Shown piece after piece: positions 48,804-56,895 of a stretch of 64,000 bases of DNA. The notes beneath the pieces are model-generated. The model ran no database searches. It had not been told where the DNA came from and saw only the letters and a program-made list of their open reading frames with translations. Within the stretch, counting starts at the first letter, position 1. Every line of letters begins with the position of its first letter. A program made the translations under genes and the position numbers. The DNA is from Paraburkholderia tuberum STM678 (lineage in GTDB: Bacteria; Pseudomonadota; Gammaproteobacteria; Burkholderiales; Burkholderiaceae), in NCBI RefSeq assembly GCF_902833905.1, contig NZ_CADFGP010000026.1, forward strand, positions 1-64,000, written 5' to 3'.

Positions 48804-49418
48804 ATGCCTCGTTTAGCACCTTCACGCGCCGCTGGCGCTTCGTCCAAAAGTGGCAAACCGCATGCCATTCGCATCATCGGCGGCGACTGGAAACGCACGC
48901 CGCTGCCCGTGCTCGATCTGGACGGCTTGCGCCCGACGCCCGACCGCGTCCGCGAAACGCTGTTCAACTGGCTCGGCCAGCGTCTGGACGGCCAGCACTG
49001 CCTCGATCTGTTCGCTGGTAGTGGGGCGCTCGGCTTCGAGGCCGCGTCGCGCGGCGCCGCTCGCGTGCTGATGGTGGAGCGCCATGCGCGCGCTGCCGGC
49101 CAGTTGCGCGCAAACCAGCAGCGGCTCGATGCACGCATGATCGAAATCGCCGAGGCGGACGGCCTGCGTCTTGCGGCGAGTCTCGCGCCAGGCTCGTTCG
49201 ACGTCGTGTTCCTCGATCCGCCGTTCGATACCGACCTGCTCGGCAAGGCGCTCGCGGTGGCCGTGCCGCTCGTGCGGGCCGACGGCTATCTTTATGTCGA
49301 GGCCGGCGAAGCGCTCGAACCGGCCGCGCACGAGCCGCTGTCAGGCTGGGAACTCGTTCGGCAGGGCAAAGCGGGCGCTGTGCACTTTCATTTGCTGCAG
49401 CGCGAAAATAAGGAATAA
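48804..49418 (+). CDS. rsmD: 16S rRNA (guanine(966)-N2)-methyltransferase
   Basis: A 204-residue methyltransferase that modifies G966 of 16S rRNA in the small subunit. It has RIIGGDWKRTPLPVLDLDGLRPTPDRVRETLFNWLG, SAM motif I CLDLFAGSGALGFEAASRGA and the catalytic VFLDPPFDTDLL (DPPF, the N2-guanine/N6-adenine type motif). The ATG at 48804 was chosen because the longer upstream frame is not conserved. It precedes coaD in the usual proteobacterial order. Confidence 0.95.
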   Translation: MPRLAPSRAAGASSKSGKPHAIRIIGGDWKRTPLPVLDLDGLRPTPDRVRETLFNWLGQRLDGQHCLDLFAGSGALGFEAASRGAARVLMVERHARAAGQLRANQQRLDARMIEIAEADGLRLAASLAPGSFDVVFLDPPFDTDLLGKALAVAVPLVRADGYLYVEAGEALEPAAHEPLSGWELVRQGKAGAVHFHLLQRENKE

Positions 49419-49518
49419 TGCGCGTTCCAAAAAAGGGCCGGGCGGTTTATCGTCATCCGCGCCGGTGCGAAATGCGTCGCCCGGACGTGCCCTTTTGTCT
49501 GAAGAGAGGAGAAGTCTC

Positions 49519-50028
49519 ATGGTAGTCGCCGTGTACCCGGGCACGTTCGACCCGCTGACGCGCGGTCACGAAGACCTCGTTCGGCGCGCGTCGAGCATTT
49601 TCGACACGCTGGTGGTGGGTGTGGCCGACAGCCGTGCCAAGAAGCCGTTTTTCACTCTCCAGGAGCGCCTCGCGATTGCGCATGAGGTGCTCGGTCACTA
49701 TCCGAACGTCCAGGTGATGAGCTTCAAGGGACTGCTGAAGGACTTCGTGCGGACCAACAACGCGCGGGTGATCGTCAGGGGGCTGCGCGCGGTGTCGGAC
49801 TTCGAGTACGAGTTCCAGATGGCGGGCATGAACCGTTATCTGCTGCCCGACGTCGAGACGATGTTCATGACGCCGTCCGATCAGTATCAGTTCATCTCGG
49901 GCACGATCGTGCGCGAGATCGCGCAATTGGGCGGCGACGTCAGCAAGTTCGTGTTCCCGTCCGTCGAAAAATGGCTGAAGGAGAAGGTCGCTTCGCTGGA
50001 TCCGCAGGACGGCGCTCAGGGGACCTGA
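49519..50028 (+). CDS. coaD: Phosphopantetheine adenylyltransferase
   Basis: A 169-residue nucleotidyltransferase making dephospho-CoA, the penultimate step of coenzyme A synthesis. It has AVYPGTFDPLTRGHEDLVRRA (the T/HxGH signature), RGLRAVSDFEYEFQMAGMNR, and MTPSDQYQFISGTIVREIAQLGGDVSKFV near the C-terminus. AGAGGAG precedes the ATG. It is 100 bases after rsmD. The accessory segment begins right after it. Confidence 0.97.
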   Translation: MVVAVYPGTFDPLTRGHEDLVRRASSIFDTLVVGVADSRAKKPFFTLQERLAIAHEVLGHYPNVQVMSFKGLLKDFVRTNNARVIVRGLRAVSDFEYEFQMAGMNRYLLPDVETMFMTPSDQYQFISGTIVREIAQLGGDVSKFVFPSVEKWLKEKVASLDPQDGAQGT

Positions 50029-50519
50029 GCCTGAGTCGCGCGAATGCCGGTTTTGACGGATCAAGACCGGCCAGGCCTCGGTGATCGGCGCCAGGGGCAT
50101 CGGTCGGCTGTTCCAAGTAATGTTGGCGAGCCGTATTGGCGGCGAACGTCAATCCTGTCGTTATGCACGGGCATCGGTGTATTCGATGGTTCGTGCAAGC
50201 TGCGATGTCAATGATGATGCGAAGAACAAGAATTGTCTCTTCATCGCAAACGGGGCGATCATCAATAGTCACGCCGGCTTGTCAGGTTCCTACGGAACCC
50301 TATCCGGAAAAAGTCACGGGCGTGGGCAATCGATATACCTTTGTCCAATTCGCCGAGTATGAACTGACGAAGCGCACCAGTACGGTACGATGGATTTCAA
50401 CAGGGTACAGGTGCCGCATACGTGGAATTGCCGGAGCGGAGCAACCAGACGGGCATTGCAAGAGGAATGAGGAGTTTTTCCTAACCGGATAGTGCCGGCT
50501 TAACCGAAGCAGAACAATG
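50029..50519. other. Gene-poor start of an accessory segment after coaD
   Basis: About 490 bases with no gene I can support. Composition is more mixed and AT-richer than the flanking housekeeping genes. One frame around 50285-50380 reads like coding sequence (YPEKVTGVGNRYTFVQFAEY) but has no start or continuation that fits a known family, so it may be a remnant. Confidence 0.4.
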
Positions 50520-50867
50520 TCAGCTTCCCTTCGCAGCTTTCGTGAACGCCTCGGCAAGTTTGTCGAAGTGCCGGAGGGCCGCGGGCGTCAGCTCGACCTG
50601 TTTGCGGCGAGCGTCTTCGGTGTCGTTGAGCAGGAGCCAGCCCTTTTCGCGCATTGACGTGATACGGGCATGCAAGGTAGCCGGCGACCCCAGCGCACTT
50701 TGGGCCATCATGTCTCGAACTGACAGGCGTTCGTTTTTTTGCCTCATGCGAGCAACGAACTCCAGGATCTTTTCTTCGAGTGGATCGAGCGCGGGAAGTG
50801 CGGGAAGACCTCGCAGTGCTTCGGTCAATTGAAGAAATCGAAGATAGATATCAGCAGGGCGGCCCAT
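50520..50867 (-). CDS. MarR-like winged-helix regulator
   Basis: A 115-residue small DNA-binding protein: LDPLEEKILEFVARMRQKNERLSVRDMMAQSALGSPATLHARITSMREKGWLLLNDTEDARRKQVELTPAALRHFDKLAEAF. The helix-turn-helix and the D-x-R-(K/R) wing with following ELTPAA are MarR-like. The ATG at 50867 has GGAG nine bases ahead. It lacks the long dimerisation helices of full MarR proteins. Target unknown; it sits in the accessory segment beside a broken membrane-protein gene. Confidence 0.75.
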   Translation of the reverse strand: MGRPADIYLRFLQLTEALRGLPALPALDPLEEKILEFVARMRQKNERLSVRDMMAQSALGSPATLHARITSMREKGWLLLNDTEDARRKQVELTPAALRHFDKLAEAFTKAAKGS

Positions 50868-50957
50868 GACTATCGCTCCAACGAAAACGCCGCTCACCCG
50901 AGCGCGGAAAGCGAACCTTGATGCCCTGCGACAACCGGGCTTCCCTATTTTATCTCC

Positions 50958-51104
50958 ATGTCCAGCTTACGTTTGGGTTTGCTCCCGGTCGCGGGCACGG
51001 CCATCGCGTTCGCGCTGTCGCTCTGGATCGACCAGGAAGTCTTCACGCACATCGAGTTCCACGCGAACCATTTCTCTCAGGTTTGGCCGTTACAAAAACT
51101 ATAA
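50958..51104 (+). pseudogene. Truncated copy of the MASE1-like membrane protein gene
   Basis: The frame begins MSSLRLGLLPVAGTAIAFAL and continues SLWIDQEVFTHIEFHANHF, then stops after 48 codons. Its first 33 or so residues line up without gaps with the intact gene at 52015 (MSSLRLHFWSIAGTLIAFLASLWINQEVFTHTSF). Beyond that the similarity ends. It is a diverged, 3'-deleted duplicate, about 1 kb from the intact copy. Confidence 0.65.
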
Positions 51105-51191
51105 CGATAAAGTCGCGCATTGCCAAGATTCGTGCGGGTGATCAACTCGAGCCGTCGCTGGAGGACGATTGGCTGCTTTCCGAAGGCGGAT

Positions 51192-51962
51192 TCAACCGGT
51201 CGATGCAACACTAGGATCGTCGATCAAGTGGCGAAGGCTGTAGGGCGCTACGTGCTCGTACAGGATCGGCCAATCTACCGCGAGTAGCGGAATCGTTGGG
51301 TCTTTCCGACACCAGTACGCAACAAACCGCGCCCAGCCCCCGAGAAACATTCCGTTGCCAGAACTCAGCAGACACGGAGGGCGAGCGACAGGCGGAACCA
51401 GCATCCGCGGCATTCCCGCCGCCAGGGTTTCAAGGGCGTCCGACGATTCGTGTGACGCCAGCAGACTGTCCTCGGTATCAGACAGGTATCGACGTACTTC
51501 TTCTGCGACGCATGTGCTGCGAAGTTCCAGGTAAGAGGCGCGGACTTCATCAAGTACTGAAGTGGGCACACACGAATAATTGGAGCCACCCAGTCTTTCC
51601 AAAGCAGCGCGCCTGACGAAGTCAGGAAGCGCCCCCAACCTTGTTTCGCAGCCGAGCAACGCATCTCGAAAGACGGGATAGCACGCGAGCCATGCAGCAG
51701 GCGGGCAGCCTACTGGTCGGCGTGCCGATAGCCACCGGTTCGTCCGGATAGCGCGTTCCGTTCCAGCCTGTTCTCTCAGGTTCATCGCTATAAAAAGCAT
51801 ATCAATATGGACGCGGCTCTGCATGCTTGTCGAGCCGGGCATAAAGCTATACATGGGTTTTCGGTCGCGTCGCGCAGAACTTGAGGGCCTCGCGAAATTT
51901 TTTCCGTGAGCGTCACGATATCTGTGACCGAAAGCCTGCTGCTTGTGCTCGCGGAACGCCAT
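51192..51962 (-). CDS. Hypothetical protein
   Basis: A 256-codon open frame with no family I recognise. The part after about residue 55 (MLFIAMNLREQAGTERAIRTNRWL..., YLELRSTCVAEEVRRYLSDTEDSLLASHESSDALETLAAGM, DPTIPLLAVDWPILYEHVAPYSLRHLIDD) has the mixed composition of a real soluble protein. The first 50 residues are Arg/Ser-rich, so translation may start at one of several internal ATG codons (about residue 41, 55 or 60). No clear ribosome binding site decides. It is divergent from the MASE1-like gene. Confidence 0.5.
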   Translation of the reverse strand: MAFREHKQQAFGHRYRDAHGKNFARPSSSARRDRKPMYSFMPGSTSMQSRVHIDMLFIAMNLREQAGTERAIRTNRWLSARRPVGCPPAAWLACYPVFRDALLGCETRLGALPDFVRRAALERLGGSNYSCVPTSVLDEVRASYLELRSTCVAEEVRRYLSDTEDSLLASHESSDALETLAAGMPRMLVPPVARPPCLLSSGNGMFLGGWARFVAYWCRKDPTIPLLAVDWPILYEHVAPYSLRHLIDDPSVASTG

Positions 51963-52014
51963 ACGGGCACGCTATGATGCATTCGGCAAAAGCAACCGAG
52001 GATGGCTCACCGCA

Positions 52015-52713
52015 ATGTCTAGCTTACGTTTGCATTTTTGGTCGATCGCTGGGACCCTGATCGCGTTCCTGGCGTCGCTGTGGATCAATCAGGAGGTGTT
52101 TACGCACACGTCTTTCGTGCGAGGCGTCAACTGGATTTTCCTGCCGTCTGGTGTTCGGCTTCTCAGCACGTTGCTGGTTGGGTTCGATGGTGCACTCGGC
52201 CTGCTGCTTGCCGGACTGATTACAGACTTTCTGTACTGGTTTCCGCATGACCCGGTGCGTGCAATAGCAGGCGCCTTGCTTGGGTCACTGGCACCGTATC
52301 TGGTCTACAGGTTTGCGCTCGAGTATTTCGATCTGCGCGCATCGCTGACGAACCTGACGCCGAAGCGGCTGCTTGTTCTGGCTGTCGCCTATTCGGGAGC
52401 AAATACGCTGTTTCACCACCTGTGGTTCGCGCTGGCCGGTACGACGAAGAACTGGTTCGAAAGCTTCTTCACGATGTTTGTGGGTGATCTGGCCGGCGCG
52501 CTAATCATTCTGTATGTGATGAAGGCATTGCTGGCCCTGTTGCCGAAACAGCCCGGCAATTCCCGCGTGTCGAATGGCATGTTCAGCATCCAGTTGGCGT
52601 TGAACAGCGCATACGCCAACCAGTTTGCGACGAAGGCTACCGGGCCGAGAAGCGCAGCCGTCCATGATCCTGGCGTGGGATTGCACGGCCGTGCGGGGGC
52701 GAAAAAGCTATAA
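52015..52713 (+). CDS. MASE1-like integral membrane protein
   Basis: A 232-residue protein with about five or six helices (FWSIAGTLIAFLASLWINQ, IFLPSGVRLLSTLLVGFDGALGLLLAGLITDFLYWF, AIAGALLGSLAPYLVYRF, LLVLAVAYSGANTLFHHLWFAL, FFTMFVGDLAGALIILYVMKALLAL). The NWIFLPSGVRLL stretch and GDLAGALI resemble MASE1 sensory membrane domains, but no GGDEF, kinase or other output domain follows. The last 50 residues are not membrane-like, and the stop overlaps the -10 box of the ferredoxin gene, as though the 3' end ran into that promoter. Function unknown. Confidence 0.7.
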   Translation: MSSLRLHFWSIAGTLIAFLASLWINQEVFTHTSFVRGVNWIFLPSGVRLLSTLLVGFDGALGLLLAGLITDFLYWFPHDPVRAIAGALLGSLAPYLVYRFALEYFDLRASLTNLTPKRLLVLAVAYSGANTLFHHLWFALAGTTKNWFESFFTMFVGDLAGALIILYVMKALLALLPKQPGNSRVSNGMFSIQLALNSAYANQFATKATGPRSAAVHDPGVGLHGRAGAKKL

Positions 52714-52714
52714 T
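52709..52714 (+). promoter_or_regulatory. -10 element of the ferredoxin gene
   Basis: TATAAT at 52709-52714, 33 bases before the ferredoxin ATG and overlapping the stop codon of the preceding gene. The nearest TTGCAC (52681-52686) is 22 bases away, too far for a standard -35, so only the -10 is claimed. Confidence 0.45.
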
Positions 52715-52746
52715 GTATTGTTTTCTCTAGCAAAGTTGGTGGCGGC

Positions 52747-53004
52747 ATGGCCCTGATGATTACCGACGAGTGCATCAATTGCGACGTCTGCGAGCCCGAG
52801 TGCCCGAACGACGCGATTTCGATGGGCCCGGAAATCTATGTGATCGACCCGAAGAAGTGCACCGAGTGCGTCGGTCATTTCGACGAGCCTCAATGCATTC
52901 AGGTGTGTCCGGTCGAGTGCATTCCGCGTGACCCGAACCACCTGGAAACGCCCGAAGGTTTGATGGCGAAATATCACGCGTTGCAGGCCGCCAAGGGCAC
53001 CTGA
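52747..53004 (+). CDS. YfhL-type 2[4Fe-4S] ferredoxin
   Basis: An 85-residue dicluster ferredoxin. The first cluster motif is DECINCDVCEPECPNDAI and the second is KKCTECVGHFDEPQCIQVCPVECI, with the longer insertion between cysteines typical of the YfhL/Alvin-type group. It is a small electron carrier in the cytosol. In related genomes this gene usually follows coaD directly; here 2.7 kb lies between. Confidence 0.94.
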   Translation: MALMITDECINCDVCEPECPNDAISMGPEIYVIDPKKCTECVGHFDEPQCIQVCPVECIPRDPNHLETPEGLMAKYHALQAAKGT

Positions 53005-53026
53005 CGTTCGCGGGAGACGCGCAAAA

Positions 53027-53062
53027 GAAAACGGCGAAGGCCTGCGGGCCTTCGCCGTTTTC
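53027..53062. terminator. Bidirectional terminator between the ferredoxin gene and hisC
   Basis: A perfect 16-bp stem (53027-53042 with 53047-53062) and a TGCG loop. A-rich on the left arm and TTTTC at the right end followed by TTTT, so it can stop both converging transcripts. Confidence 0.9.
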
Positions 53063-53082
53063 TTTTGGGGGCGGCGTTTCCG

Positions 53083-54162
53083 TTATCCGACGTAAGCGCT
53101 GAAAATGCCGCGCAAAGCGTCGAGCAGTATGTCGCATTCGGCGTCGGTGCCGACCGAGATCCGCAAATGCTGGTCGATGCGCGGCGCGTTGAAATGCCGC
53201 ACGAAAATTTCCTTTTGCCGCAACCGCGACGCGAGCGTCGCCGCGTTGTACCCCTCATGCCGCGCGAACAGCAGATTCGCCGCCGATGGCACCACCTCGA
53301 AGCCGAGCGCGGTCAATTCCGCCGCAAGCCGTTCGCGGCTCGCGATCACCTTCGCGCAGCATTCGCGAAACCACGCGTCGTCTTCGTAGGCGGCGGTGGC
53401 CGCGACTTGCGCGAGGCGGTCGAGCGGGTACGAATTGAAGCTGTCCTTCACGCGATTGAGCGCATCGATCAACGCGGGATCGCCGAACGCAAAGCCGACG
53501 CGCATGCCGGCGAGCGAACGCGACTTCGACACGGTCTGCACGACGAGCAGATTCGGATAGCGCGCGATCAGCGCAATCGCCGACTCGGCGCCGAAGTCGA
53601 CATACGCTTCGTCCATCACCACGACCGAATCAGGATGGCTCGCGACGAGGCGTTCGATTTCCGCGAGCGGCAGCGGCCGGCCGGTCGGCGCGTTCGGATT
53701 CGGAAACAGGATGCCGCTGTTGGGCACCGTGTAGTCGTCGACGTTGATCGCGAAGCTGTCGTCGAGGGGGATGGTCCGATAGTCGACCTCGAACAGCTTC
53801 GCGTAGGTCGGATAGAAGCTGTAAGTGATGTCGGGAAACAGCAGCGGCTTGTCGTGCTTGAGCAAGGCCTGGAACGTTAGCGCGAGTACCTCGTCCGAGC
53901 CGTTGCCCGCGAACACCTGCTCGGCGCGGATGCCGTGATACGCGGCGACCGTTTCGCGCAGCTTGCGTGCGCTCGGATCGGGATAGCGGCGCAGTGCGTC
54001 GGCCGTGTCGCCGAGCTCGCGGCGGATCGCGTCTAGCACGCGCGGCGACGGCGGATACGGATTCTCGTTGGTATTCAGCTTCACCGGATGCGCGAGCGCG
54101 GGCTGCTCGCCCGGCACGTACGGCGTCAGACGGTGAACGATGTCGCTCCAGTAGCGGCTCAA
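53083..54162 (-). CDS. hisC: Histidinol-phosphate aminotransferase
   Basis: A 359-residue fold-type I PLP enzyme of histidine synthesis. It has KLNTNENPYPPSPRV near the N-terminus, the PLP-phosphate region FAGNGSDEVLAL, NPNAPTGRPL, VVMDEAYVDFG and the Schiff-base lysine in TVSKSRSLAGMRVGFAFG. Length agrees with E. coli HisC (356). No other his gene is in the window, so this may be the second copy found in many Burkholderiaceae. Confidence 0.95.
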   Translation of the reverse strand: MSRYWSDIVHRLTPYVPGEQPALAHPVKLNTNENPYPPSPRVLDAIRRELGDTADALRRYPDPSARKLRETVAAYHGIRAEQVFAGNGSDEVLALTFQALLKHDKPLLFPDITYSFYPTYAKLFEVDYRTIPLDDSFAINVDDYTVPNSGILFPNPNAPTGRPLPLAEIERLVASHPDSVVVMDEAYVDFGAESAIALIARYPNLLVVQTVSKSRSLAGMRVGFAFGDPALIDALNRVKDSFNSYPLDRLAQVAATAAYEDDAWFRECCAKVIASRERLAAELTALGFEVVPSAANLLFARHEGYNAATLASRLRQKEIFVRHFNAPRIDQHLRISVGTDAECDILLDALRGIFSAYVG

Positions 54163-54212
54163 GCGATTCTCCTTGCGGGGCCGATTGCGGGTGTCGATGA
54201 GTGTGGCGCGCG

Positions 54213-54818
54213 TCAGCTGTTGTTGCGATGCAGTTGCATCATTGCGCGTTCGAGCTCGCCCTTGATGATCTGCGGCATCACCGCGAGCGCGCGTTCGATC
54301 GACGCGTCGATGACCTCCTGCTCTTCTCGCCGCGGCGGCTTCAGCACATAGTTCGCGACGTCCGGCTTCGCGCCGGCGCGCGCGCTTTCAGGAATCAGAT
54401 CGCGCGGATGGCCGATGCCGATCCGCAGCCGCCAGTATTGCTGCGACGACAGATGCGCGCTGATGTCCTTCAGCCCATTATGCCCGCCGCTGCCGCCCCC
54501 GAGCTTCAGCTTGACGCTGCCGGGTGGCATGTCGAGCTCGTCGTGTGCGACGAGGATCTCGTCGGGAAGAATCTTGAAGAATTGCGCGAGCGCGACGACC
54601 GATTGACCAGAGCGGTTCATGTAGGTTTGCGGCTCGAGCAGATGCACTTCCTCGCCATGCAACCGCGCTTTCGCGTAAAAGCCGTGAAAGCGCCGCTCGT
54701 CGCGCAGCGCGGTGCCGGCCTCGCGCGCGAGTTGATCGACCAGCCAGCAGCCGGCGTTGTGACGCGTCGCGGTGTATTCGGCGCCCGGATTGCCGAGCCC
54801 GACGATCAGCTTGATCAT
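54213..54818 (-). CDS. pth: Peptidyl-tRNA hydrolase
   Basis: A 201-residue esterase that frees tRNA from peptidyl-tRNA dropped by ribosomes. It has IKLIVGLGNPGAEYTATRHNAGCWLVDQLA with the catalytic histidine, EPQTYMNRSGQSVVALAQF and DELDMPPGSVKLKLGGGSGGHNGLKDI. It lies 148 bases downstream of rplY, which has its own terminator; this rplY-pth pairing is usual. Confidence 0.97.
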   Translation of the reverse strand: MIKLIVGLGNPGAEYTATRHNAGCWLVDQLAREAGTALRDERRFHGFYAKARLHGEEVHLLEPQTYMNRSGQSVVALAQFFKILPDEILVAHDELDMPPGSVKLKLGGGSGGHNGLKDISAHLSSQQYWRLRIGIGHPRDLIPESARAGAKPDVANYVLKPPRREEQEVIDASIERALAVMPQIIKGELERAMMQLHRNNS

Positions 54819-54872
54819 GATTGCGTGAGTCCACCAAGTCCGGAAGTGAAACGTACCGGACTAGAAAAGCCG

Positions 54873-54904
54873 AAAAAAAACCCGCCAGGGCGAACCTCGG
54901 CGGG
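54873..54904 (-). terminator. Rho-independent terminator of rplY
   Basis: CCCGCC (54881-54886) pairs with GGCGGG (54899-54904). Read leftward the stem is followed by eight T residues (complement of 54873-54880). It lies about 60 bases past the rplY stop. Confidence 0.85.
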
Positions 54905-54966
54905 TCACATCGACCGTTTCATAGGAAACGGATCGAGAGGATTGCTTGCTTCGAACCGGAAGGCTC

Positions 54967-55584
54967 TTAAGCAGCCGGCGTTTCGCCACCTTCAGCAGCA
55001 GCAGCGTCTTCAGCGATTGCGCCAGCCGGGATCGTTGCAGCAGCGACCACCGGGTTTTCCGCGTCGACGTGGGCCACGAGCGCCACACCTGCCGGCAACG
55101 GGATGTCCTTCGCGTGAACCGATTGACCTGCTTCGATCTTCGCGAGGTCGACTTCGATGAACTCCGGCAGTGCCGACGGCAAGCACTCGATTTCGATTTC
55201 GTTGAGGATGTGCGAAATCACCGCGCTCGACAGCTTCACTGCCGGGTTGGTTTCCTGGTTCAAGAAGTGCAGCGGCACCTTGGTGTGCAGCTTCTTCGTC
55301 GCGTCGACGCGCTGGAAGTCCACGTGCAGCACGAGCTGACGGAACGGGTGGTATTGCACGTCGCGCAGCAGAACCTGTTGCGACTTGCCTGCCACTTCCA
55401 GATCGAGGATCGACGAGTGGAAAACTTCTTTCTTCAGCGCGTGCCACAGGGCGTTGTGATCGAGTTCGATCAGTTGCGTGTCAGCGCCGGCGCCATAAAC
55501 GATACCCGGGGTCTTGCCCGAGTTACGCAGGCGGCGGCTCGCACCCGTACCTTGCAGGGAACGCTCGAAAGCGACTACTTTCAT
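54967..55584 (-). CDS. rplY: 50S ribosomal protein L25/general stress protein Ctc
   Basis: A 205-residue long-form L25. The 5S rRNA-binding domain is MKVVAFERSLQGTGASRRLRNSGKTPGIVYG..., followed by the C-terminal Ctc/TL5-type beta domain (VPLHFLNQETNPAVKLSSAVISHILNEIEIECLPSALPEFIEVDL) and an Ala/Glu tail. The ATG at 55584 is the conserved start; an upstream in-frame ATG is not. It sits in the common order prs-rplY-pth. Confidence 0.96.
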   Translation of the reverse strand: MKVVAFERSLQGTGASRRLRNSGKTPGIVYGAGADTQLIELDHNALWHALKKEVFHSSILDLEVAGKSQQVLLRDVQYHPFRQLVLHVDFQRVDATKKLHTKVPLHFLNQETNPAVKLSSAVISHILNEIEIECLPSALPEFIEVDLAKIEAGQSVHAKDIPLPAGVALVAHVDAENPVVAAATIPAGAIAEDAAAAEGGETPAA

Positions 55585-55747
55585 GTTGAATCTCCAATGC
55601 ACTGCCCGCGACCAGGCAGTAAAAACAGGGCCTCGAAGCCGCAATGGCTGAGGCCCAGGATAGCGGCAAGAACCTTCGTTCGTTCATGCCGATTGTGCAA
55701 AAACGCCGCGTGTCGCGTGAAGCGGTACGCGGTGTCTTCGCAAATGC

Positions 55748-56704
55748 TTAACTCTCAGCGAACAGCGACATCACCGAATCGCCGCGGCGGATGCGCGAGA
55801 ACGTTTCGGCGAGCAAACCGGCGCTCGTCAGCGAACGGATCTTCGCGCACGAACGGGCTTCTTCGCCGAGCGGAATCGTGTCCGTGACAACGAGTTCGTC
55901 GAGTGCGGAAGCGGCAATACGCTCACCCGCGCCGCCCGACAGAACCGGGTGGGTGGCGTACGCGAATACCTGCTTCGCGCCGCGTTCCTTCAGAACCTGC
56001 GCGGCCTTGCACAGCGTGCCAGCCGTGTCGACCATGTCGTCCATGATCACGCAGGTGCGGCCTTCGACTTCACCGATGATGTTCATCACTTCGGCGACGT
56101 TCGCCTTCGGGCGACGCTTGTCGATGATCGCGAGATCGCAATTGAGTTGCTTCGCCAATGCACGGGCGCGGACCACACCGCCGACGTCCGGCGAAACTAC
56201 CATCAGGTTGTCGTAGTTCTGCTTGCGCAGATCCCCGAGCAGCACCGGCGTTGCGTAGATGTTGTCGACCGGGATGTCGAAGAAGCCTTGAATCTGGTCG
56301 GCGTGCAGATCCATCGTGATGATCCGCTCGACGCCGGCGATTTCCAGCATGTTCGCCACGACCTTAGCCGAGATGGCGACTCGCGCCGAACGCGGGCGAC
56401 GATCCTGACGGGCATAACCGAAGTAGGGGATGGCTGCGGTGATCCGGCCTGCGGATGCGCGCTTGAGCGCATCGACCATGATCATCAGTTCCATCAGATT
56501 GTCGTTAGTCGGTGCGCACGTGGATTGCAGGACGAAGACATCCTTGCCGCGCACGTTTTCCTGAATCTCGACTTGGATTTCACCGTCCGAGAAACGGCTA
56601 ACCATTGCTTTGCCGAGGGGAATACCGAGGTTTTTGACGACTTCCTGTGCAAGCGCGGGATTTGCGTTGCCAGTAAAAACCATCAGGCCGTCATGGCTGC
56701 TCAT
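55748..56704 (-). CDS. prs: Ribose-phosphate pyrophosphokinase
   Basis: A 318-residue class I PRPP synthase supplying nucleotide, histidine and tryptophan synthesis. It has LMVFTGNANPALAQEV, FSDGEIQVEIQENVRGKDVFVLQS, FGYARQDRRPRSARVAISAKVVANML, MDLHADQIQGFFDIPVDNI, the flexible loop and the PRPP motif CVIMDDMVDTAGTLCKAA. It is immediately preceded by tRNA-Gln and ispE on the same strand. Confidence 0.98.
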   Translation of the reverse strand: MSSHDGLMVFTGNANPALAQEVVKNLGIPLGKAMVSRFSDGEIQVEIQENVRGKDVFVLQSTCAPTNDNLMELMIMVDALKRASAGRITAAIPYFGYARQDRRPRSARVAISAKVVANMLEIAGVERIITMDLHADQIQGFFDIPVDNIYATPVLLGDLRKQNYDNLMVVSPDVGGVVRARALAKQLNCDLAIIDKRRPKANVAEVMNIIGEVEGRTCVIMDDMVDTAGTLCKAAQVLKERGAKQVFAYATHPVLSGGAGERIAASALDELVVTDTIPLGEEARSCAKIRSLTSAGLLAETFSRIRRGDSVMSLFAES

Positions 56705-56766
56705 CGTGCACCTACTTCAGGCTGGGGGCGGGAGAAATGCGAACTACAGCGAACTACGAGAATTTT

Positions 56767-56843
56767 TGGCAGGGGAGAAAGGATTCGAACCTTTGCATGC
56801 CGGAATCAAAATCCGGTGCCTTAACCAGCTTGGCGACTCCCCT
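56767..56843 (-). tRNA. tRNA-Gln (anticodon TTG)
   Basis: A 77-nt cloverleaf on the minus strand. The acceptor stem AGGGGAG/CTCCCCT (56837-56843 with 56771-56777) is closed by GCCA at 56767-56770, so the CCA end is encoded. The anticodon stem CCGGA/TCCGG encloses the loop TTTTGAT with anticodon TTG. The T-arm is AAAGG-TTCGAAT-CCTTT. It lies between ispE and prs, an arrangement typical of this part of betaproteobacterial genomes. Confidence 0.96.
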
Positions 56844-56895
56844 ACACTAACTTTGAGCTCCGCCGAACGTGGAGTTTCGTTCGACGATGCAAAAC

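Noticed and set aside
50136..50492. A 118-codon frame after coaD.
   Set aside because: Only a short middle part looks protein-like; no ribosome binding site, no family, and composition changes along the frame. Kept only as a possible remnant in the gap description.
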